Source of the DNA: Rhizobium sp. 16-488-2b
GTDB taxonomy: Bacteria > Pseudomonadota > Alphaproteobacteria > Rhizobiales > Rhizobiaceae
Assembly (NCBI RefSeq): GCF_017741815.1
Contig: NZ_JAGHMF010000003.1
Span: forward strand, 186,001-250,000
Length of the DNA stretch: 64,000 nt
Direction: 5' to 3'
Shown here: positions 1-10,167 of the stretch, piece after piece
How positions within the stretch are numbered: position 1 is the first letter of the stretch
Layout: each line of letters starts with the position of its first letter
Notes under the pieces: generated by a model
What the model was told of the DNA's origin: nothing
Databases searched by the model: none
Seen by the model: the letters and a program-made list of their open reading frames with translations, nothing else
Made by a program: the position numbers and the translations under genes

Positions 1-648
1 GGTGAGGAACAGCAGGCGCGTCGCGTTGAGCGCGCCGGCAATGGCGCCGGCGAATGTGTCGGCGTTGATGTTGTAAGTCGCGCCGTCGCGGCCCGGAGCA
101 ACCGGAGCGATGACGGGGATCATTTCCGAGCGGGCCAGAAGGTCGATCAGCGTGCGGTCGACTTCAACCACTTCGCCGACGAAGCCGAGGTCGAGAACGC
201 GCTCGATGTTGCTGTCGGGGTCCTTGATAGTCTTCCGCGCCTTTTCGGCGAAGACCATGTTGCCATCCTTGCCGCAAAGACCGATCGCCCATTCGCCCGT
301 CTGGTTGATCAGCGCGACGATTTCCTTGTTGATCGAGCCGGCGAGAACCATTTCGACGATCTCGACCGTCTTGGCGTCGGTGACGCGCAGGCCGCCTTCG
401 AATTTCGATTCGATGCCCATCTTCGTCAGCATGGCGCCGATCTGCGGTCCGCCGCCGTGCACGACGATCGGATTGACGCCCGACTGCTTCAGAAGCGCGA
501 TATCGCTGGCAAAGGCCTTGCCGAGCTCGGGATTGCCCATGGCATGGCCGCCGTATTTCACGACGATCGTCTTGTTTTCGTAACGCTGCATGAAGGGCAG
601 TGCCTGCGCCAGCAGCCGTGCCTGGATTTCGCTTTCGGTCTCGGTCAT
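1..648 (-). CDS. argB: Acetylglutamate kinase, 3'-truncated by window edge
   Basis: ArgB phosphorylates N-acetyl-L-glutamate in arginine biosynthesis in the cytoplasm. Reading leftward from ATG at 648, the first 216 codons are open to the window edge. They show the amino-acid-kinase signature [10 protein letters not shown] near residue 35, the glycine-rich HGGGPQIG near residue 65 and the conserved [16 protein letters not shown] stretch. The usual length is about 295 residues, so about 80 C-terminal residues lie outside. It is on the same strand as engB-yidC-rnpA-rpmH, but an oppositely oriented sigma/anti-sigma/fasciclin cassette separates it from engB. Confidence 0.93.
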   Translation of the reverse strand, partial: MTETESEIQARLLAQALPFMQRYENKTIVVKYGGHAMGNPELGKAFASDIALLKQSGVNPIVVHGGGPQIGAMLTKMGIESKFEGGLRVTDAKTVEIVEMVLAGSINKEIVALINQTGEWAIGLCGKDGNMVFAEKARKTIKDPDSNIERVLDLGFVGEVVEVDRTLIDLLARSEMIPVIAPVAPGRDGATYNINADTFAGAIAGALNATRLLFLT

Positions 649-811
649 CGGATACCCCGCAGAAAAATGGTTGCGGCCTTTTATCCCAAGTTTTTGACAG
701 ATGGAATAATCAATGGCCCGATAGTTCGCGCAATTTGCCCACACGCCGCCGTCTTGCCAAGCGTGAGCGAACACCCATAGTTAGGGAAGGACATTGGGGA
801 AGAGACACGGC

Positions 812-1351
812 ATGACGAGCGAGGAAATCGCCGAACTGATCGGCCGGGTTGCAATGCGCGACCGAAAGGCTTTCGTGGCTCTGTACCGTGAAACAAGCCC
901 GAAACTTTTTGCGATCTGCCTGCGTATCTTGAAGGACAAGACGGAGGGGGAGGAAGCATTGCAAGAGGTCTATATCAAGGTCTGGCAACGCGCTTCCGCC
1001 TTCGCGATCTCCTCGGGAACGCCCTCGTCCTGGCTTGCGGCGATCGCGCGCAACCAGGCGATCGATACGCTCAGAAGCCGCAAGCCGGTAGCCGACGAAT
1101 TGGACAGCGCCTATGATCTCGCAGACAGCCAACTTGATCCTGAAGCGACAACTGTGATCCGCGATGAAGGAAGGCGGATTGACACCTGCATGGAACAGTT
1201 GGAAGCTGATCGTGCGGTGGCGGTCAGACGGGCTTATGTCGAAGGGCTGAGCTATCAGGAACTGGCCGGTGAGTTCGGCGTGCCCCTGAACACGATGCGC
1301 ACATGGCTGCGGCGCAGCCTATTGAAGCTGAGAGAGTGCCTGGAACGATGA
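812..1351 (+). CDS. ECF-family RNA polymerase sigma factor
   Basis: This is a group IV (extracytoplasmic function) sigma factor of 179 residues. Region 2 contains LFAICLRILKDKTEGEEALQ and VWQRA, with an RNQAIDTLRSRK segment after it. Region 4 near the C-terminus has the helix-turn-helix YVEGLSYQELAGEFGVPLNT followed by MRTWLRRSLLKLRECL. I chose ATG 812 because GGGGAAG lies 8-9 nt upstream; an in-frame TTG at 794 is possible. The stop overlaps the start of the next gene by 4 nt (ATGA), so the anti-sigma factor is translationally coupled. The signal that releases it is unknown. Confidence 0.93.
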   Translation: MTSEEIAELIGRVAMRDRKAFVALYRETSPKLFAICLRILKDKTEGEEALQEVYIKVWQRASAFAISSGTPSSWLAAIARNQAIDTLRSRKPVADELDSAYDLADSQLDPEATTVIRDEGRRIDTCMEQLEADRAVAVRRAYVEGLSYQELAGEFGVPLNTMRTWLRRSLLKLRECLER

Positions 1352-2076
1352 CGTCGTCCGATCAAAGCAAGGGAGGTCGCTCCCGCGATGAGGTACTCGC
1401 CGGTGAGTATGTTCTCGGTGTTCTCTCTTTCCAGGATCGGCGTGTCGTCGAAGACCGCATGCGCGTCGACCGGCAGTTCGCCGCGATCGTCAGCCGCTGG
1501 GAAGCGAACCTCTCCACCTTCAATGACGATTATGACGCCGTCACCCCCGGCCAGGAAACCTTCAAGCAGGTCGAAGCCCGCCTGTTCGGCGTCCCGCAGC
1601 AGGCAGCCGTGCCGGGCAGGGGCGTCTGGAATTCCCTTTTCTTCTGGCGCTGTCTCGCCGCCGTTTCCCTCGTCATCACCTCGGCCGCTTTGTCGCTGAC
1701 GGTCGCGACCGTATCGCCACTGAAGCCGACCGTCCCGCCGCTGGTCGCGCAATTGTCGGGACCCGCGAGCCAGGTCAATCTGCTGGCTTCCTATGAGGCG
1801 CAGACCGGCCGCATGCGGATCATTCCGGTGGCCGCGGGCAAGCCGGAGGAGAAGTCGCTCGAGCTGTGGCTGTTGCCCGAAGGCGGCACGCCGAAGTCGC
1901 TCGGCATCTTCGCAGCGGGAGAGGGCGGCGACGGCGAACTGGTGATCCCCGTGGACATGCGCTCCGCCATCGGCGAGGGCACGAGCTTCGCGGTCAGCCT
2001 CGAGCCCTTCGGTGGCTCGCCGACGGGCGCCCCAACCGGCCCCGTCGTTGCAAGCGGCGCCGCGCACCGGCCGTAA
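1348..2076 (+). CDS. Anti-sigma factor, RskA/anti-sigma-K type, membrane anchored
   Basis: The 242-residue protein begins with a short cytoplasmic domain containing DEVLAGEYVLGVLSFQDRR, typical of the RskA/anti-sigma-K family. One transmembrane helix follows near residues 100-120 (LAAVSLVITSAALSLTVATV). The periplasmic C-terminal domain has the family-like segments VNLLASYEAQTGRMRIIPVA and LELWLLPEGGTPKSLG. It overlaps the ECF sigma gene by 4 nt, the standard arrangement for a sigma factor and its own inhibitor. By family role it should hold the sigma factor at the membrane until a stress signal inactivates it. Confidence 0.88.
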   Translation: MTSSDQSKGGRSRDEVLAGEYVLGVLSFQDRRVVEDRMRVDRQFAAIVSRWEANLSTFNDDYDAVTPGQETFKQVEARLFGVPQQAAVPGRGVWNSLFFWRCLAAVSLVITSAALSLTVATVSPLKPTVPPLVAQLSGPASQVNLLASYEAQTGRMRIIPVAAGKPEEKSLELWLLPEGGTPKSLGIFAAGEGGDGELVIPVDMRSAIGEGTSFAVSLEPFGGSPTGAPTGPVVASGAAHRP

Positions 2077-2182
2077 GATCGGCTGAAACTTTTTCTGACA
2101 ACCTTCCGTAGATCCTCATGTCCCAGCGACGCTGATGCATTCAGCCGGCGACCCGCGAGCGGACGGATGAGGAGAACCAGTC

Positions 2183-2740
2183 ATGATCAAGTCCGCACTG
2201 CGCACGGCAGCCCTTGCAGTTGCCGTATCCGCAATCGCCTTTGCCGCGCAGGCCAAGAACCCGATGGTCGGTGGCGCCGCCATGTATCCGACCAAGAACA
2301 TCGTCCAGAATGCCGTCAACTCGAAGGATCACACGACGCTGGTCGCCGCCGTCAAGGCAGCCGGCCTGGTCTCGACGCTCGAGGGCAAGGGTCCGTTCAC
2401 GGTCTTCGCGCCGACCAACGAAGCTTTCGCGGCACTCCCCGCCGGCACCGTCGACACGCTGCTGAAGCCTGAGAACAAGGCCAAGCTCACCAAGATCCTC
2501 ACCTGCCACGTCGTGGCTGCCGATGCCATGGCCAAGACCGTCGCCAAGATGATCAAGGACGATGGCGGCGAACATGACATCAAGACGGTCGGCGGCTGCG
2601 TGCTTAAGGCCAAGGAAGACATGGGCAAGATCACGCTGACCGACGAAAGCGGCGGCGTTGCCCATGTCACGATCGCCGACGTCAAGCAGTCGAACGGCGT
2701 CATTCACGTCATCGACAAGGTCTTGCTGCCGAAGATGTAA
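2183..2740 (+). CDS. Secreted fasciclin (FAS1) domain protein
   Basis: This 185-residue protein has a Sec signal peptide (KSALRTAALAVAVSAIAFAA, cleavage after AQA near residue 24) and one FAS1 domain. The hallmarks are KGPFTVFAPTNEAFAALP (FAS1 H1 box) and the C-terminal VIHVIDKVLLP (H2 box). FAS1 proteins act outside the cytoplasm in adhesion or envelope functions. The ATG is preceded by GGATGAGGAGAACC. It lies 106 bp downstream of the anti-sigma gene on the same strand, so it is a plausible member or target of the sigma factor's regulon; that link is inference. Confidence 0.9.
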   Translation: MIKSALRTAALAVAVSAIAFAAQAKNPMVGGAAMYPTKNIVQNAVNSKDHTTLVAAVKAAGLVSTLEGKGPFTVFAPTNEAFAALPAGTVDTLLKPENKAKLTKILTCHVVAADAMAKTVAKMIKDDGGEHDIKTVGGCVLKAKEDMGKITLTDESGGVAHVTIADVKQSNGVIHVIDKVLLPKM

Positions 2741-2798
2741 TCTTGAGTTCAGGCAGCAAACGGGGGCGCCCTGTCAACACCACTGGGGCGCCTCCACC

Positions 2799-3455
2799 TC
2801 ACTTCCAGTGATCGGCGCCCACGGTGAGCGCGATCGCCTCGCGCAGATCGTCCAGTCCCTCGCTCTTTTCGGACGAGGTAGCGATGATCCCGGGATAGGC
2901 GGCGGGGCGCTTCTTGATCTTCTCGGCCGTCTCGGCGAGCAGCTTCACCACCGCCGGCGGCTTGATCTTGTCGGTCTTGGTCAGCACCACCTGATAGGAG
3001 ACGGCGGCCTTGTCGAGCAGGTCGAGAACCTCGTCGTCATTCTTCTTGATGCCGTGGCGGCTGTCGATCAGCACATAGACGCGCTTCAGCGTCGCGCGGC
3101 CGCGCAGATAGTCGAATACCAGCTTGGTCCAGGCATCGACATGTTCCTTCGGAGCCTTGGCGTAGCCATAGCCCGGCATGTCGACCAGCGCCATCGGCGG
3201 CAGATCGCCGGCCTCGCCGGAATAGCCATCGGGCACGAAATAGTTCAGCTCCTGCGTACGACCCGGCGTGTTCGAGGTGCGCGCCAGGCCATGCTGGCCG
3301 ACGAGCGCATTGATCAGCGATGACTTTCCGACATTCGAGCGGCCGGCGAAGGCCACCTCGGCCGGGCCTTCCGGCGGCAGGAACTTCAGGGAGGGCACGC
3401 CACGGATGAAGATCCAGGGGCGGCCGAAGAGCGGCTTGTCTTTATTGTCGGTCAT
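2799..3455 (-). CDS. engB: Ribosome biogenesis GTPase YihA/YsxC (EngB)
   Basis: This 218-residue TRAFAC-class GTPase is needed for large ribosomal subunit assembly. The G1/Walker A motif is [17 protein letters not shown] near residues 36-52, G2 is [14 protein letters not shown]3 is [14 protein letters not shown]4 is LTKTDKIK and G5 is ATSSEKSEG. Length and all motifs match the family. It lies downstream of yidC on the same strand but beyond a hairpin terminator (3568-3595), so it may also have its own promoter in the 140-bp gap. Its 3' neighbour is the convergent fasciclin gene. Confidence 0.95.
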   Translation of the reverse strand: MTDNKDKPLFGRPWIFIRGVPSLKFLPPEGPAEVAFAGRSNVGKSSLINALVGQHGLARTSNTPGRTQELNYFVPDGYSGEAGDLPPMALVDMPGYGYAKAPKEHVDAWTKLVFDYLRGRATLKRVYVLIDSRHGIKKNDDEVLDLLDKAAVSYQVVLTKTDKIKPPAVVKLLAETAEKIKKRPAAYPGIIATSSEKSEGLDDLREAIALTVGADHWK

Positions 3456-3567
3456 TCGGCCTTTTCCAGCGCGTCCAATTCCAGTGAACCTATGGCATTC
3501 AGGTTTCGGGCGATTTTGTCAACCGGCAGCCCTGAATGTCGCGAGAAGCATCCCGGTGCCACAAAAG

Positions 3568-3595
3568 AAAAAGCCCCGGCGAACCGGGGCTTTTT
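3568..3595. terminator. Bidirectional intrinsic terminator between yidC and engB
   Basis: A perfect 12-bp stem, AAAAAGCCCCGG / CCGGGGCTTTTT, with a CGAA tetraloop starts one base beyond the yidC stop codon. Poly-A and poly-T arms make it terminator-like on either strand. For the leftward operon it would end the rpmH-rnpA-yidC transcript, fully or partly, before engB. Confidence 0.85.
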
Positions 3596-3596
3596 G

Positions 3597-5387
3597 CTAT
3601 TTCTCTGTCGGCGCCGGCTTTCGCTTGAACAGCCCCTTGAGATTGTCGAAGAGCTCGATCTTCACGCCGTGGCGGCGCATGATGACGCCCTGCTGGATGA
3701 CTGATAGCGTGTTGTTCCAGGCCCAGTAGATGACCAGACCGGCCGGGAAGCTTGCCAGCATGAAGGTGAAGACCAGCGGCATCCAGTTGAAGATCATCGC
3801 CTGCGTCGGATCCGGCGGGGTCGGGTTCATGCGCATCTGCAGGAACATCGTGACGCCCATGATCAGCGGCCAGACGCCGAGATGCAGGAAGGTCGGAGCG
3901 GCGAACGGCAGCAGGCCGAACAGGTTGATGAACGAGGTCGGATCGGGCGCCGAAAGGTCCTGGATCCAGCCGAAGAACGGCGCGTGGCGCATCTCGATGG
4001 TGATGTAGATCACCTTGTAGAGCGAGAAGAAGATCGGGATCTGCAGCGCGATCGGCCAGCAACCGGCGATCGGGTTGATCTTCTCTTCCTTGTAGAGCGC
4101 CATGGTCGCCTGCTGGAGGCCCATGCGGTCGTCGCCGAACTTCGCCTTCAGCTCTTCCATCTTCGGCTGCACGCGCTTCATGTTCGCCATCGAAGCGTAC
4201 TGCTTGCTGGCGAGCGGGAAGAACAGCGCCTTGACGACGATCGTGGTCATCAGGATGGCGACGCCGAAGTTGCCGAAGTAACGGAAGAAGAAGTCCATCA
4301 GTTTGAACATCGGCTTCGTCAGGAAGTAGAACCAGCCCCAGTCGATCAGGCGGTCGAAGCGCGGGATCTGGTAGGTAGCCTCGTAGCCGTCGATGACGGG
4401 AACTTCCTTGGCGCCGGCAAACACGAGGTTCTTCAGTTCGAGCGACTGGCCAGGTGCCACGGTGACGGCGTTCTGCTTGTAGTCGGCCTGGAAGCGCGGC
4501 TGGCCATCCGTGAAGTGGCTGAAGCGGGCGTCGTAAGGCGTCGCCTGCGGCGGAATGATCGTCGCGGCCCAATACTTGTCGGTGATCCCGAGCCAGCCGC
4601 CGGTCGCCGTTGCCGGCGTCACGGCTTCCTTCTCGACGGAAGCATACTTGCTCTCGATCAGGCCATCTTCGCCGATCACGCCGATGAAGCCTTCGTGCAG
4701 CACGTAGGTCGAGGCGACGGCGGGCTTGTTGTAGCGCGTCACGCGGCCGTAGGAGGAGAGTGCGGCGGGCGCCTGGCCGGCATTGGTGATCTTGTCGGTG
4801 ATGGTGAACATGTAGCGTTCGTCGACCGAGATCGTGCGGGCGAATGTGATGCCCTTGTCATTGGTGTAGGTCAGCGTGACCGGCGTCTTTTCGGTCAGCT
4901 TCGCGCCTTCCGGAGCCGTCCAGAGCGTCGAGGGGCCCGGGACGTTGCCGGTCGCGGCGTCGCCGATATAGCCGAGTTCGGCGAAGTAGCCGTCCTTGGT
5001 TTCCGACGGGCTGAACAGCGTGATGATCGGGCTCGAGTCATCCACGGTCTCGTGGTAGCCCTTGAGCTTCAGGTCGTCGAGGCGGCCGCCGGCAAGGTTG
5101 ATCGAGCCGGAAAGCGCTGCCGTGTCGATGATGACGCGCGGGTTCTTGGCAAGAGCGTCGGCCAGCGACGTGGTCGCGGGCGCCTGGCCGGTCGGAGCAG
5201 CACCGTTTGTCTGCGCGCCACCGGCTGCCGGTGTCTGCGTCTGCTGGGTCGTCTGCTGTGCCTTCTGGGCAAGCTCGGCCTTGCGCTGCGCTTCGATGCG
5301 CGGATTCATGTAAAGGAATTGCCACCCGAGAACGATCAGCACGGAGAGAGCGATCGCAATGAAGTAGTTGCGGTTGTTTTGCATCAT
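3597..5387 (-). CDS. yidC: Membrane protein insertase YidC
   Basis: YidC (Oxa1/Alb3 family) inserts and folds inner-membrane proteins, alone or with SecYEG. The 596-residue length is normal for an alphaproteobacterial YidC. An N-terminal signal-anchor ([20 protein letters not shown]) precedes a Q/T/A-rich linker and the large periplasmic beta-domain, roughly residues 80-350. The conserved 60KD_IMP domain contains [24 protein letters not shown] text followed by [14 protein letters not shown] residues and [20 protein letters not shown]. The C-terminus is basic ([20 protein letters not shown]). The first ATG (5387) overlaps the rnpA stop as ATGA; a second ATG follows directly at 5384. Confidence 0.97.
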   Translation of the reverse strand: MMQNNRNYFIAIALSVLIVLGWQFLYMNPRIEAQRKAELAQKAQQTTQQTQTPAAGGAQTNGAAPTGQAPATTSLADALAKNPRVIIDTAALSGSINLAGGRLDDLKLKGYHETVDDSSPIITLFSPSETKDGYFAELGYIGDAATGNVPGPSTLWTAPEGAKLTEKTPVTLTYTNDKGITFARTISVDERYMFTITDKITNAGQAPAALSSYGRVTRYNKPAVASTYVLHEGFIGVIGEDGLIESKYASVEKEAVTPATATGGWLGITDKYWAATIIPPQATPYDARFSHFTDGQPRFQADYKQNAVTVAPGQSLELKNLVFAGAKEVPVIDGYEATYQIPRFDRLIDWGWFYFLTKPMFKLMDFFFRYFGNFGVAILMTTIVVKALFFPLASKQYASMANMKRVQPKMEELKAKFGDDRMGLQQATMALYKEEKINPIAGCWPIALQIPIFFSLYKVIYITIEMRHAPFFGWIQDLSAPDPTSFINLFGLLPFAAPTFLHLGVWPLIMGVTMFLQMRMNPTPPDPTQAMIFNWMPLVFTFMLASFPAGLVIYWAWNNTLSVIQQGVIMRRHGVKIELFDNLKGLFKRKPAPTEK

Positions 5388-5797
5388 ACGTTCCTGGGGC
5401 GGCCGTCTCCGGACCGCTTGTGTTTCGGCTTCGTCTCGACGCGAGCCGTAAGCTCAGCGGCTAATTGATGGAAGGATGCTTGGAGCACGTCCCTTCGCGC
5501 GACAACCACATAGTCGTGTCCGGGCTTCATTGCAAACCCTGCATGCAGCCGTACCGCCTCTTTCAGGCGCCGACGCATGCGGTTTCTTTCAACCGCGTTG
5601 CCATGCTTCTTGGTGACGGTGAAGCCGACGCGGGCTTCGGTATCGGGTTCCTTCCTGTCGAGCACCTCGAGAAGGAAGAATCCACCCCTGCGTTTTTCGC
5701 CATTGCGAACAGCAAGAAACTGCGGGCGGCTTTTCAGCCGCCCGGCAGTTATTTTGGGATCTTTGGTCGTCGGATCGCCCGTCATCTGATCGGGCAC
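5384..5797 (-). CDS. rnpA: Ribonuclease P protein component
   Basis: RnpA binds the catalytic RNase P RNA and helps mature the 5' ends of tRNAs. The family signature is clear in [18 protein letters not shown] (the RNR motif) near residues 66-83, with [12 protein letters not shown] before it and [12 protein letters not shown] after it. I used the GTG at 5797, which has AAGG about 6 nt upstream inside the gap after rpmH; an ATG at 5785 is an alternative. The gene lies 8 bp downstream of rpmH and overlaps yidC, forming one operon. Confidence 0.95.
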   Translation of the reverse strand: MPDQMTGDPTTKDPKITAGRLKSRPQFLAVRNGEKRRGGFFLLEVLDRKEPDTEARVGFTVTKKHGNAVERNRMRRRLKEAVRLHAGFAMKPGHDYVVVARRDVLQASFHQLAAELTARVETKPKHKRSGDGRPRNV

Positions 5798-5805
5798 TTC
5801 CGGCC

Positions 5806-5940
5806 TTAGGCCGAAAGACGCTTGCGGCCGCGGCCGCGACGAGCAACGATGACCTTACGGCCGCCCTTGGTAGCCATACGTGCACGGAAACCGTGACGAC
5901 GCTTGCGAACAAGCTTGGAAGGTTGGTAAGTACGCTTCAT
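5806..5940 (-). CDS. rpmH: 50S ribosomal protein L34
   Basis: This 44-residue protein begins [20 protein letters not shown], continues [20 protein letters not shown] and ends RLSA, a complete L34 of the large ribosomal subunit. It is the first gene of the leftward rpmH-rnpA-yidC operon. A strong sigma-70 promoter lies about 110 bp upstream. Confidence 0.97.
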   Translation of the reverse strand: MKRTYQPSKLVRKRRHGFRARMATKGGRKVIVARRGRGRKRLSA

Positions 5941-6052
5941 TTATTTTAATCACCGCGGAGTGCGGCCCTTCTTGAATTTGCATAATGCAAGGAGCGTTGT
6001 TTTTCGAACGGCGGGAGGCTCAAAAAGCCTTATATGACCGGACGTGCGGCGG

Positions 6053-6081
6053 CTTATACGGACGAAGGTCGCGAAAGTCAA
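6053..6081 (-). promoter_or_regulatory. Sigma-70 promoter of rpmH-rnpA-yidC
   Basis: On the minus strand a -35 box TTGACT (6081-6076) and a -10 box TATAAG (6058-6053) are separated by exactly 17 bp. The expected start is near 6046, giving a leader of about 105 nt before rpmH. This is the only near-consensus promoter I see upstream of the ribosomal gene. Confidence 0.7.
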
Positions 6082-6389
6082 TTATCGCAGGGAGAATCCG
6101 CTCTGCTCGCCTCTTGAGTGTGAAAATTAGCAGATACTGTTAATGATTGCGCCATCGGGTCCACATCGCGCTCGCTATCATTTTATTCCGTTTCCGCAGC
6201 CCAAACGTGCGCCTATCGAGCCTCTGTGCGTTTTTCGCGCAAAAAATAGTGCCGGCAACCATCGTTCATGGGTGATTTTTTATAGTAGCCGGCGAAAGTA
6301 TCGGAAATTCAACATTAATTGTTTTAGCGCAATTTGATCTAACGGCCGGGCATTCAGTTTTCGGCCTCTAGTCTTATTGGGGGGATCCT
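6082..6389. other. Gene-free stretch upstream of the chemoreceptor
   Basis: This AT-richer stretch lies between the rpmH promoter and the chemoreceptor. A 64-codon open frame at 6143-6337 has no recognisable protein features and is not called. It presumably contains the chemoreceptor promoter, but I see no clear consensus boxes. Confidence 0.5.
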
Positions 6390-8387
6390 TTGAAAATCCG
6401 AGGCAAGATCAACATACTCGTATGCGCCATGTCCTGTGTCGCGCTGGTTATCGGCGCGACCGCACTTTGGGCCGTGCAGCGCTACAATAACAATCTCTCC
6501 GCCTATGAGGATGCCGCCAGCCGCGCCTATTCCGGCGAGCGCCTGAACCGCTATGTGACCGCAACCGTGATGGAAGCGCGCGGCATCTATGGCGCTGCCT
6601 CGACAAAGGACGCCGCAAGCTTCGCCAAGGGGCTGCTCGCAGCACTCGACCAGATCGACGCCACCATCACATCCTGGACGCCGCTGGTTCCCGATAATCA
6701 GATGGATGCGTTCAACAAGCTCAAGGCCCGCTCGGCCGAATTCCGCACCTTCCGCGCCGAAACCGCGCGCCTCGGCACCGAGGTCAGCCCGCAGGCGGCC
6801 AACGAGCAGGGCAACAACGACGCCAACCGCGCCAACCGCAAGGCCTTCCAGGCCGAGATCGACGCGATCGTTGCCACAGACAAGGCCACGCTCGACGCCG
6901 TCAATAAGGAAGTCGAAAGCTTCCGCACCTCGGTTCTCTGGCTGGTTCTCGGCATCACCGGCTTCGGCATCGCCGCCGGCATCGGCATGGGCCTTTATGT
7001 CGGCACCATCCATCTCTCGCGCCCGATCAAGAAGGTCACCGAGGCGATCAAGAACGTCGCCGACGGCAACTTCGACATCGATGTGCCTTTCCCCGGCCGC
7101 AACGACGAGATCGGCGAAATGGCCGCGGCCGTCGCGGTGTTCAAGGCGAATGGTCTGGCCGTTCGCCGCATGAACGCGCAGGAAGCCGCCATGCGCGCCA
7201 AGAGTGACGACCTGCAGTCCAGCATGTCCGTCGTCGTGGCCGCAGCCGCTGCCGGCGATTTCTCACGCCGGATCGACAAGGATTACCAGGACGACAACCT
7301 CAACCAGTTCGCCAGCAACATCAATCAGCTGCTCTCGGGCGTCGATGGCGGCGTCGGCGAAACCCGCCGTGTTATCGCGAGCCTGTCTGAGGGCGATCTG
7401 ACGCAGACCATGCGCGGCAATTTCCAGGGCGCCTTCGCCGAGCTGCAGAAGAACGTCAACAGCACCTTCGCCACGCTGCAATCGACCATGCGCGAAGTGC
7501 GCGAGACCGCCGAGGGCTTCCACGGCAACACCAACGAGCTGCGCGCAGCGAGCGACGACCTCTCCAAGCGCACCGAACAGCAGGCGGCAGCGCTTGAGGA
7601 AACCTCGGCCGCGCTGGACGAGATCACCGCCGTCGTCAACAATTCGACCGATCGCGCCCAGGAAGCCAGCGTCATGGTCTCCGAGGCCAAGGACGATGCC
7701 GGCAAGTCGGGCGTCGTCGTTCGCAACGCCGTCGATGCCATGGGCCGCATCGAGCAGGCCTCGCGCGAAATCAGCCAGATCATCAACGTCATCGACGAGA
7801 TCGCCTTCCAGACCAACCTGCTGGCGCTTAACGCCGGTGTCGAGGCTGCGCGTGCCGGCGAAGCGGGCAAGGGCTTTGCCGTCGTCGCCCAGGAAGTTCG
7901 CGAACTCGCGCAGCGCTCGGCAACGGCCGCCAAGGACATCAAGGGCCTGATCACCAAGTCCGGCGGCGAAGTCCAGATCGGCGTCAAGCTGGTGCAGGAG
8001 ACCGGCGAAGCGCTCTCGCAGATCGAGCGCCGCGTCAACGCCATCAACGACCACATCCACTCGATCGCCACGGCCGCCAAGGAGCAGTCGACCGGTCTGA
8101 AGGAGGTCAACACCGCCGTCAACCAGATGGACCAGGTGACGCAGCAGAACGCCGCCATGGTCGAGGAAACCTCGGCGGCCACCCACAAGCTATCATCGGA
8201 AGCAGACAGCCTCGTGCGCCTGATCTCACGCTTCAAGGTGTCGAACGCGCAGCATGCGGCGCCCGTGGCCGTCGCCCGCTACGAGGAGCACCGCCCGGTT
8301 GCCTCGCCCGCCCGCCGCGCGATCGGCAGCGTTGCCCGCGCCTTCAACGGCAACGCCGCGGTCGATCAGAGCTGGGAAGAGTTCTGA
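6390..8387 (+). CDS. Methyl-accepting chemotaxis protein with C-terminal WEEF tail
   Basis: This 665-residue transmembrane chemoreceptor has TM1 near residues 8-30, a periplasmic four-helix-type sensor domain (about 35-180) and TM2 near 182-205. HAMP regions follow ([20 protein letters not shown], plus a second unit near 270-320). The signalling domain carries the hairpin tip [24 protein letters not shown] text and flanking methylation helices. It ends [11 protein letters not shown], which resembles the pentapeptide that tethers CheR and CheB. The start is TTG 6390, preceded by GGGGGGA; no in-frame ATG fits better. The ligand is unknown and no che genes are adjacent. Confidence 0.95.
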   Translation: MKIRGKINILVCAMSCVALVIGATALWAVQRYNNNLSAYEDAASRAYSGERLNRYVTATVMEARGIYGAASTKDAASFAKGLLAALDQIDATITSWTPLVPDNQMDAFNKLKARSAEFRTFRAETARLGTEVSPQAANEQGNNDANRANRKAFQAEIDAIVATDKATLDAVNKEVESFRTSVLWLVLGITGFGIAAGIGMGLYVGTIHLSRPIKKVTEAIKNVADGNFDIDVPFPGRNDEIGEMAAAVAVFKANGLAVRRMNAQEAAMRAKSDDLQSSMSVVVAAAAAGDFSRRIDKDYQDDNLNQFASNINQLLSGVDGGVGETRRVIASLSEGDLTQTMRGNFQGAFAELQKNVNSTFATLQSTMREVRETAEGFHGNTNELRAASDDLSKRTEQQAAALEETSAALDEITAVVNNSTDRAQEASVMVSEAKDDAGKSGVVVRNAVDAMGRIEQASREISQIINVIDEIAFQTNLLALNAGVEAARAGEAGKGFAVVAQEVRELAQRSATAAKDIKGLITKSGGEVQIGVKLVQETGEALSQIERRVNAINDHIHSIATAAKEQSTGLKEVNTAVNQMDQVTQQNAAMVEETSAATHKLSSEADSLVRLISRFKVSNAQHAAPVAVARYEEHRPVASPARRAIGSVARAFNGNAAVDQSWEEF

Positions 8388-8414
8388 TCTCTTGCCCTGC
8401 AAACTGAACAAGAG

Positions 8415-8440
8415 CGCCGCCTTCGGGCGGCGTTCGCGTT
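8415..8440 (+). terminator. Terminator-like hairpin after the chemoreceptor gene
   Basis: A 7-bp stem CGCCGCC / GGCGGCG closes a TTCG tetraloop 28 bp after the stop codon, followed by TTCGCGTTT. The U tract is broken, so the call is moderate. Confidence 0.55.
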
Positions 8441-8542
8441 TCGGCAATATGTCGCACCGCTCGCAAAGATTTGAAAGCGACGCAGTTTCGTCTAATATAG
8501 AGGTTGAATCCGTGGCGCGTGGCGCCGGTTGGACGAGAAGCG

Positions 8543-10045
8543 ATGCCCGCCCCTGATCAAGGCCAAACTGTTCCCGAAGCACTCACGACGGCGACCGACG
8601 CTGCCCGGCCGGCAGGCATGTTTGGCGGTATCTCCGGCAAGCTCCTGTGGCTGACCGTTATCTGCATCATGCTCGCCGAAGTGCTGATCTTCTTTCCCTC
8701 GGTGGCCTCCATGCGCCTTCGCTGGCTGGATGAGCGGCTGAATGCCGCCGCTGCCGCCGCCATCGCCATCGATGGCCTGCAGCCGGTGGAGCTGCCGCGC
8801 GACCTGCAGCGGCAGACCCTGGAAGCGACGGGCACCAAGGCGATCGTGCTGCGCAAGGACGGCACCTCGCGCCTGCTCGCCACCTGGGACATGCCGGCGT
8901 CTGTCGATGAGCAATATGATCTCACCAGCGTGCCCGCCGTCACCGCCATGCGTGATGCGCTCGACACGTTGATTTTCGGCGGCGACCGGATGATCCGCGT
9001 CTATGGGCCGGTGCAGGACACCAATATCGGTGTCGAGGTGCTGATGAAGGACAAGCATCTGCGCAATGCGATGCTGCTCTATTCCCGCAACGTCTTCCTG
9101 CTGTCGATCCTGATCTCGCTCTTTACCGCCACCCTCGTCTTCTTCGCGATCAACCGCATTCTCATCCGGCCCATCCGCCGGCTGACAGGCAGCATGCAGC
9201 AGTTTTCCGCCGATCCCGAAAATCCGCAGCATGTCTTCGTCGGCGATGGCGGGCGCGACGAACTGGGCATTGCCGGCCGCCACCTGACCGCCATGCAGCT
9301 GCAGCTCCAGAAGACACTGAAGCAACAGAGCAACCTCGCGGCCCTCGGCTTGGCCGTCTCCAAGATCAATCACGACATGCGCAACATCCTCGCCTCCGCG
9401 CAGCTGATGTCCGACCGCCTGGTTGATGTCGACGATCCCATGGTGAAGCGCTTCGCACCGAAGCTGCTGCGCACCATCGACCGCGCCGTCGGCTACACGA
9501 CCGAGGTTCTCTCCTACGGTCAGGCCAGCGAATCGGCCCCCCGCCGCCGCCTGGTAAGGGTGACGACGCTGGTCGAGGATGTCAGGGACATGCTGGCGAT
9601 TGATCCGCAGAGCGACGTGGAGTTCGTCGAGCAGATCAACGCCGACCTCGAAGTGGATGCCGACAACGAACAGCTGTTCCGCGTCATCCACAATCTCTGC
9701 CGCAACGCTTTGCAGGCACTGACGTCAAACAACGCAGGCGCGGGCCCGCGACGCATCACCGTCGCTGCCCACCGCATCGGCAGCGTCGTCAGCATCACCG
9801 TCGACGACACCGGCCCCGGCATGCCGCAGAAGGCTCGCCAGAACCTCTTCACCGCCTTCCGTGGCTCCGCCCGCTCCGGCGGCACGGGGCTTGGTCTCGC
9901 TATCGCCCGCGAACTGGTGCTCGCCCACGGCGGCACCATCGCGCTTGTGGAAAAGCCATCGATCGGCACGCAGTTCCGCATCGAAATCCCCGATCGCCCT
10001 GTCTCGCTGGACGATTACCGCGGCCGCAGCCTCTTGGAAAAGTGA
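8543..10045 (+). CDS. Orphan sensor histidine kinase
   Basis: This 500-residue membrane kinase has TM1 near residues 33-53 (LLWLTVICIMLAEVLIFFPS), a periplasmic sensor region of about 135 residues and TM2 near 193-215. A HAMP-like linker (INRILIRPIRRLTGSMQQF) follows. The phosphoacceptor region is INHDMRNILASAQLMSDRL. The ATPase domain has NLCRNALQAL (N box), VDDTGPGMP (G1) and GGTGLGLAIARELV (G2). ATG 8543 has GAGAAG upstream, better than the in-frame TTG at 8504. No response regulator is next to it, so its partner and signal are unknown. Confidence 0.92.
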   Translation: MPAPDQGQTVPEALTTATDAARPAGMFGGISGKLLWLTVICIMLAEVLIFFPSVASMRLRWLDERLNAAAAAAIAIDGLQPVELPRDLQRQTLEATGTKAIVLRKDGTSRLLATWDMPASVDEQYDLTSVPAVTAMRDALDTLIFGGDRMIRVYGPVQDTNIGVEVLMKDKHLRNAMLLYSRNVFLLSILISLFTATLVFFAINRILIRPIRRLTGSMQQFSADPENPQHVFVGDGGRDELGIAGRHLTAMQLQLQKTLKQQSNLAALGLAVSKINHDMRNILASAQLMSDRLVDVDDPMVKRFAPKLLRTIDRAVGYTTEVLSYGQASESAPRRRLVRVTTLVEDVRDMLAIDPQSDVEFVEQINADLEVDADNEQLFRVIHNLCRNALQALTSNNAGAGPRRITVAAHRIGSVVSITVDDTGPGMPQKARQNLFTAFRGSARSGGTGLGLAIARELVLAHGGTIALVEKPSIGTQFRIEIPDRPVSLDDYRGRSLLEK

Positions 10046-10167
10046 TGCAATCCCGCGTTCCCGGCAGCTCGCGAAGAAAGACGTCACTTTTTTTACAAAC
10101 CCTATTGCATTCATCCAGATGACCCTTTAGAGAACCGCTCACGCCAGCGGGACACACCGCTGCAGAC

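Noticed and set aside
3882..5468. Long plus-strand open frame opposite yidC
   Set aside because: Composition is that of an antisense shadow (strings of R, D, H and V), and yidC on the other strand is unambiguous.
6143..6337. 64-codon open frame between rpmH and the chemoreceptor gene
   Set aside because: No ribosome site, no domain, and it lies in AT-richer intergenic DNA.
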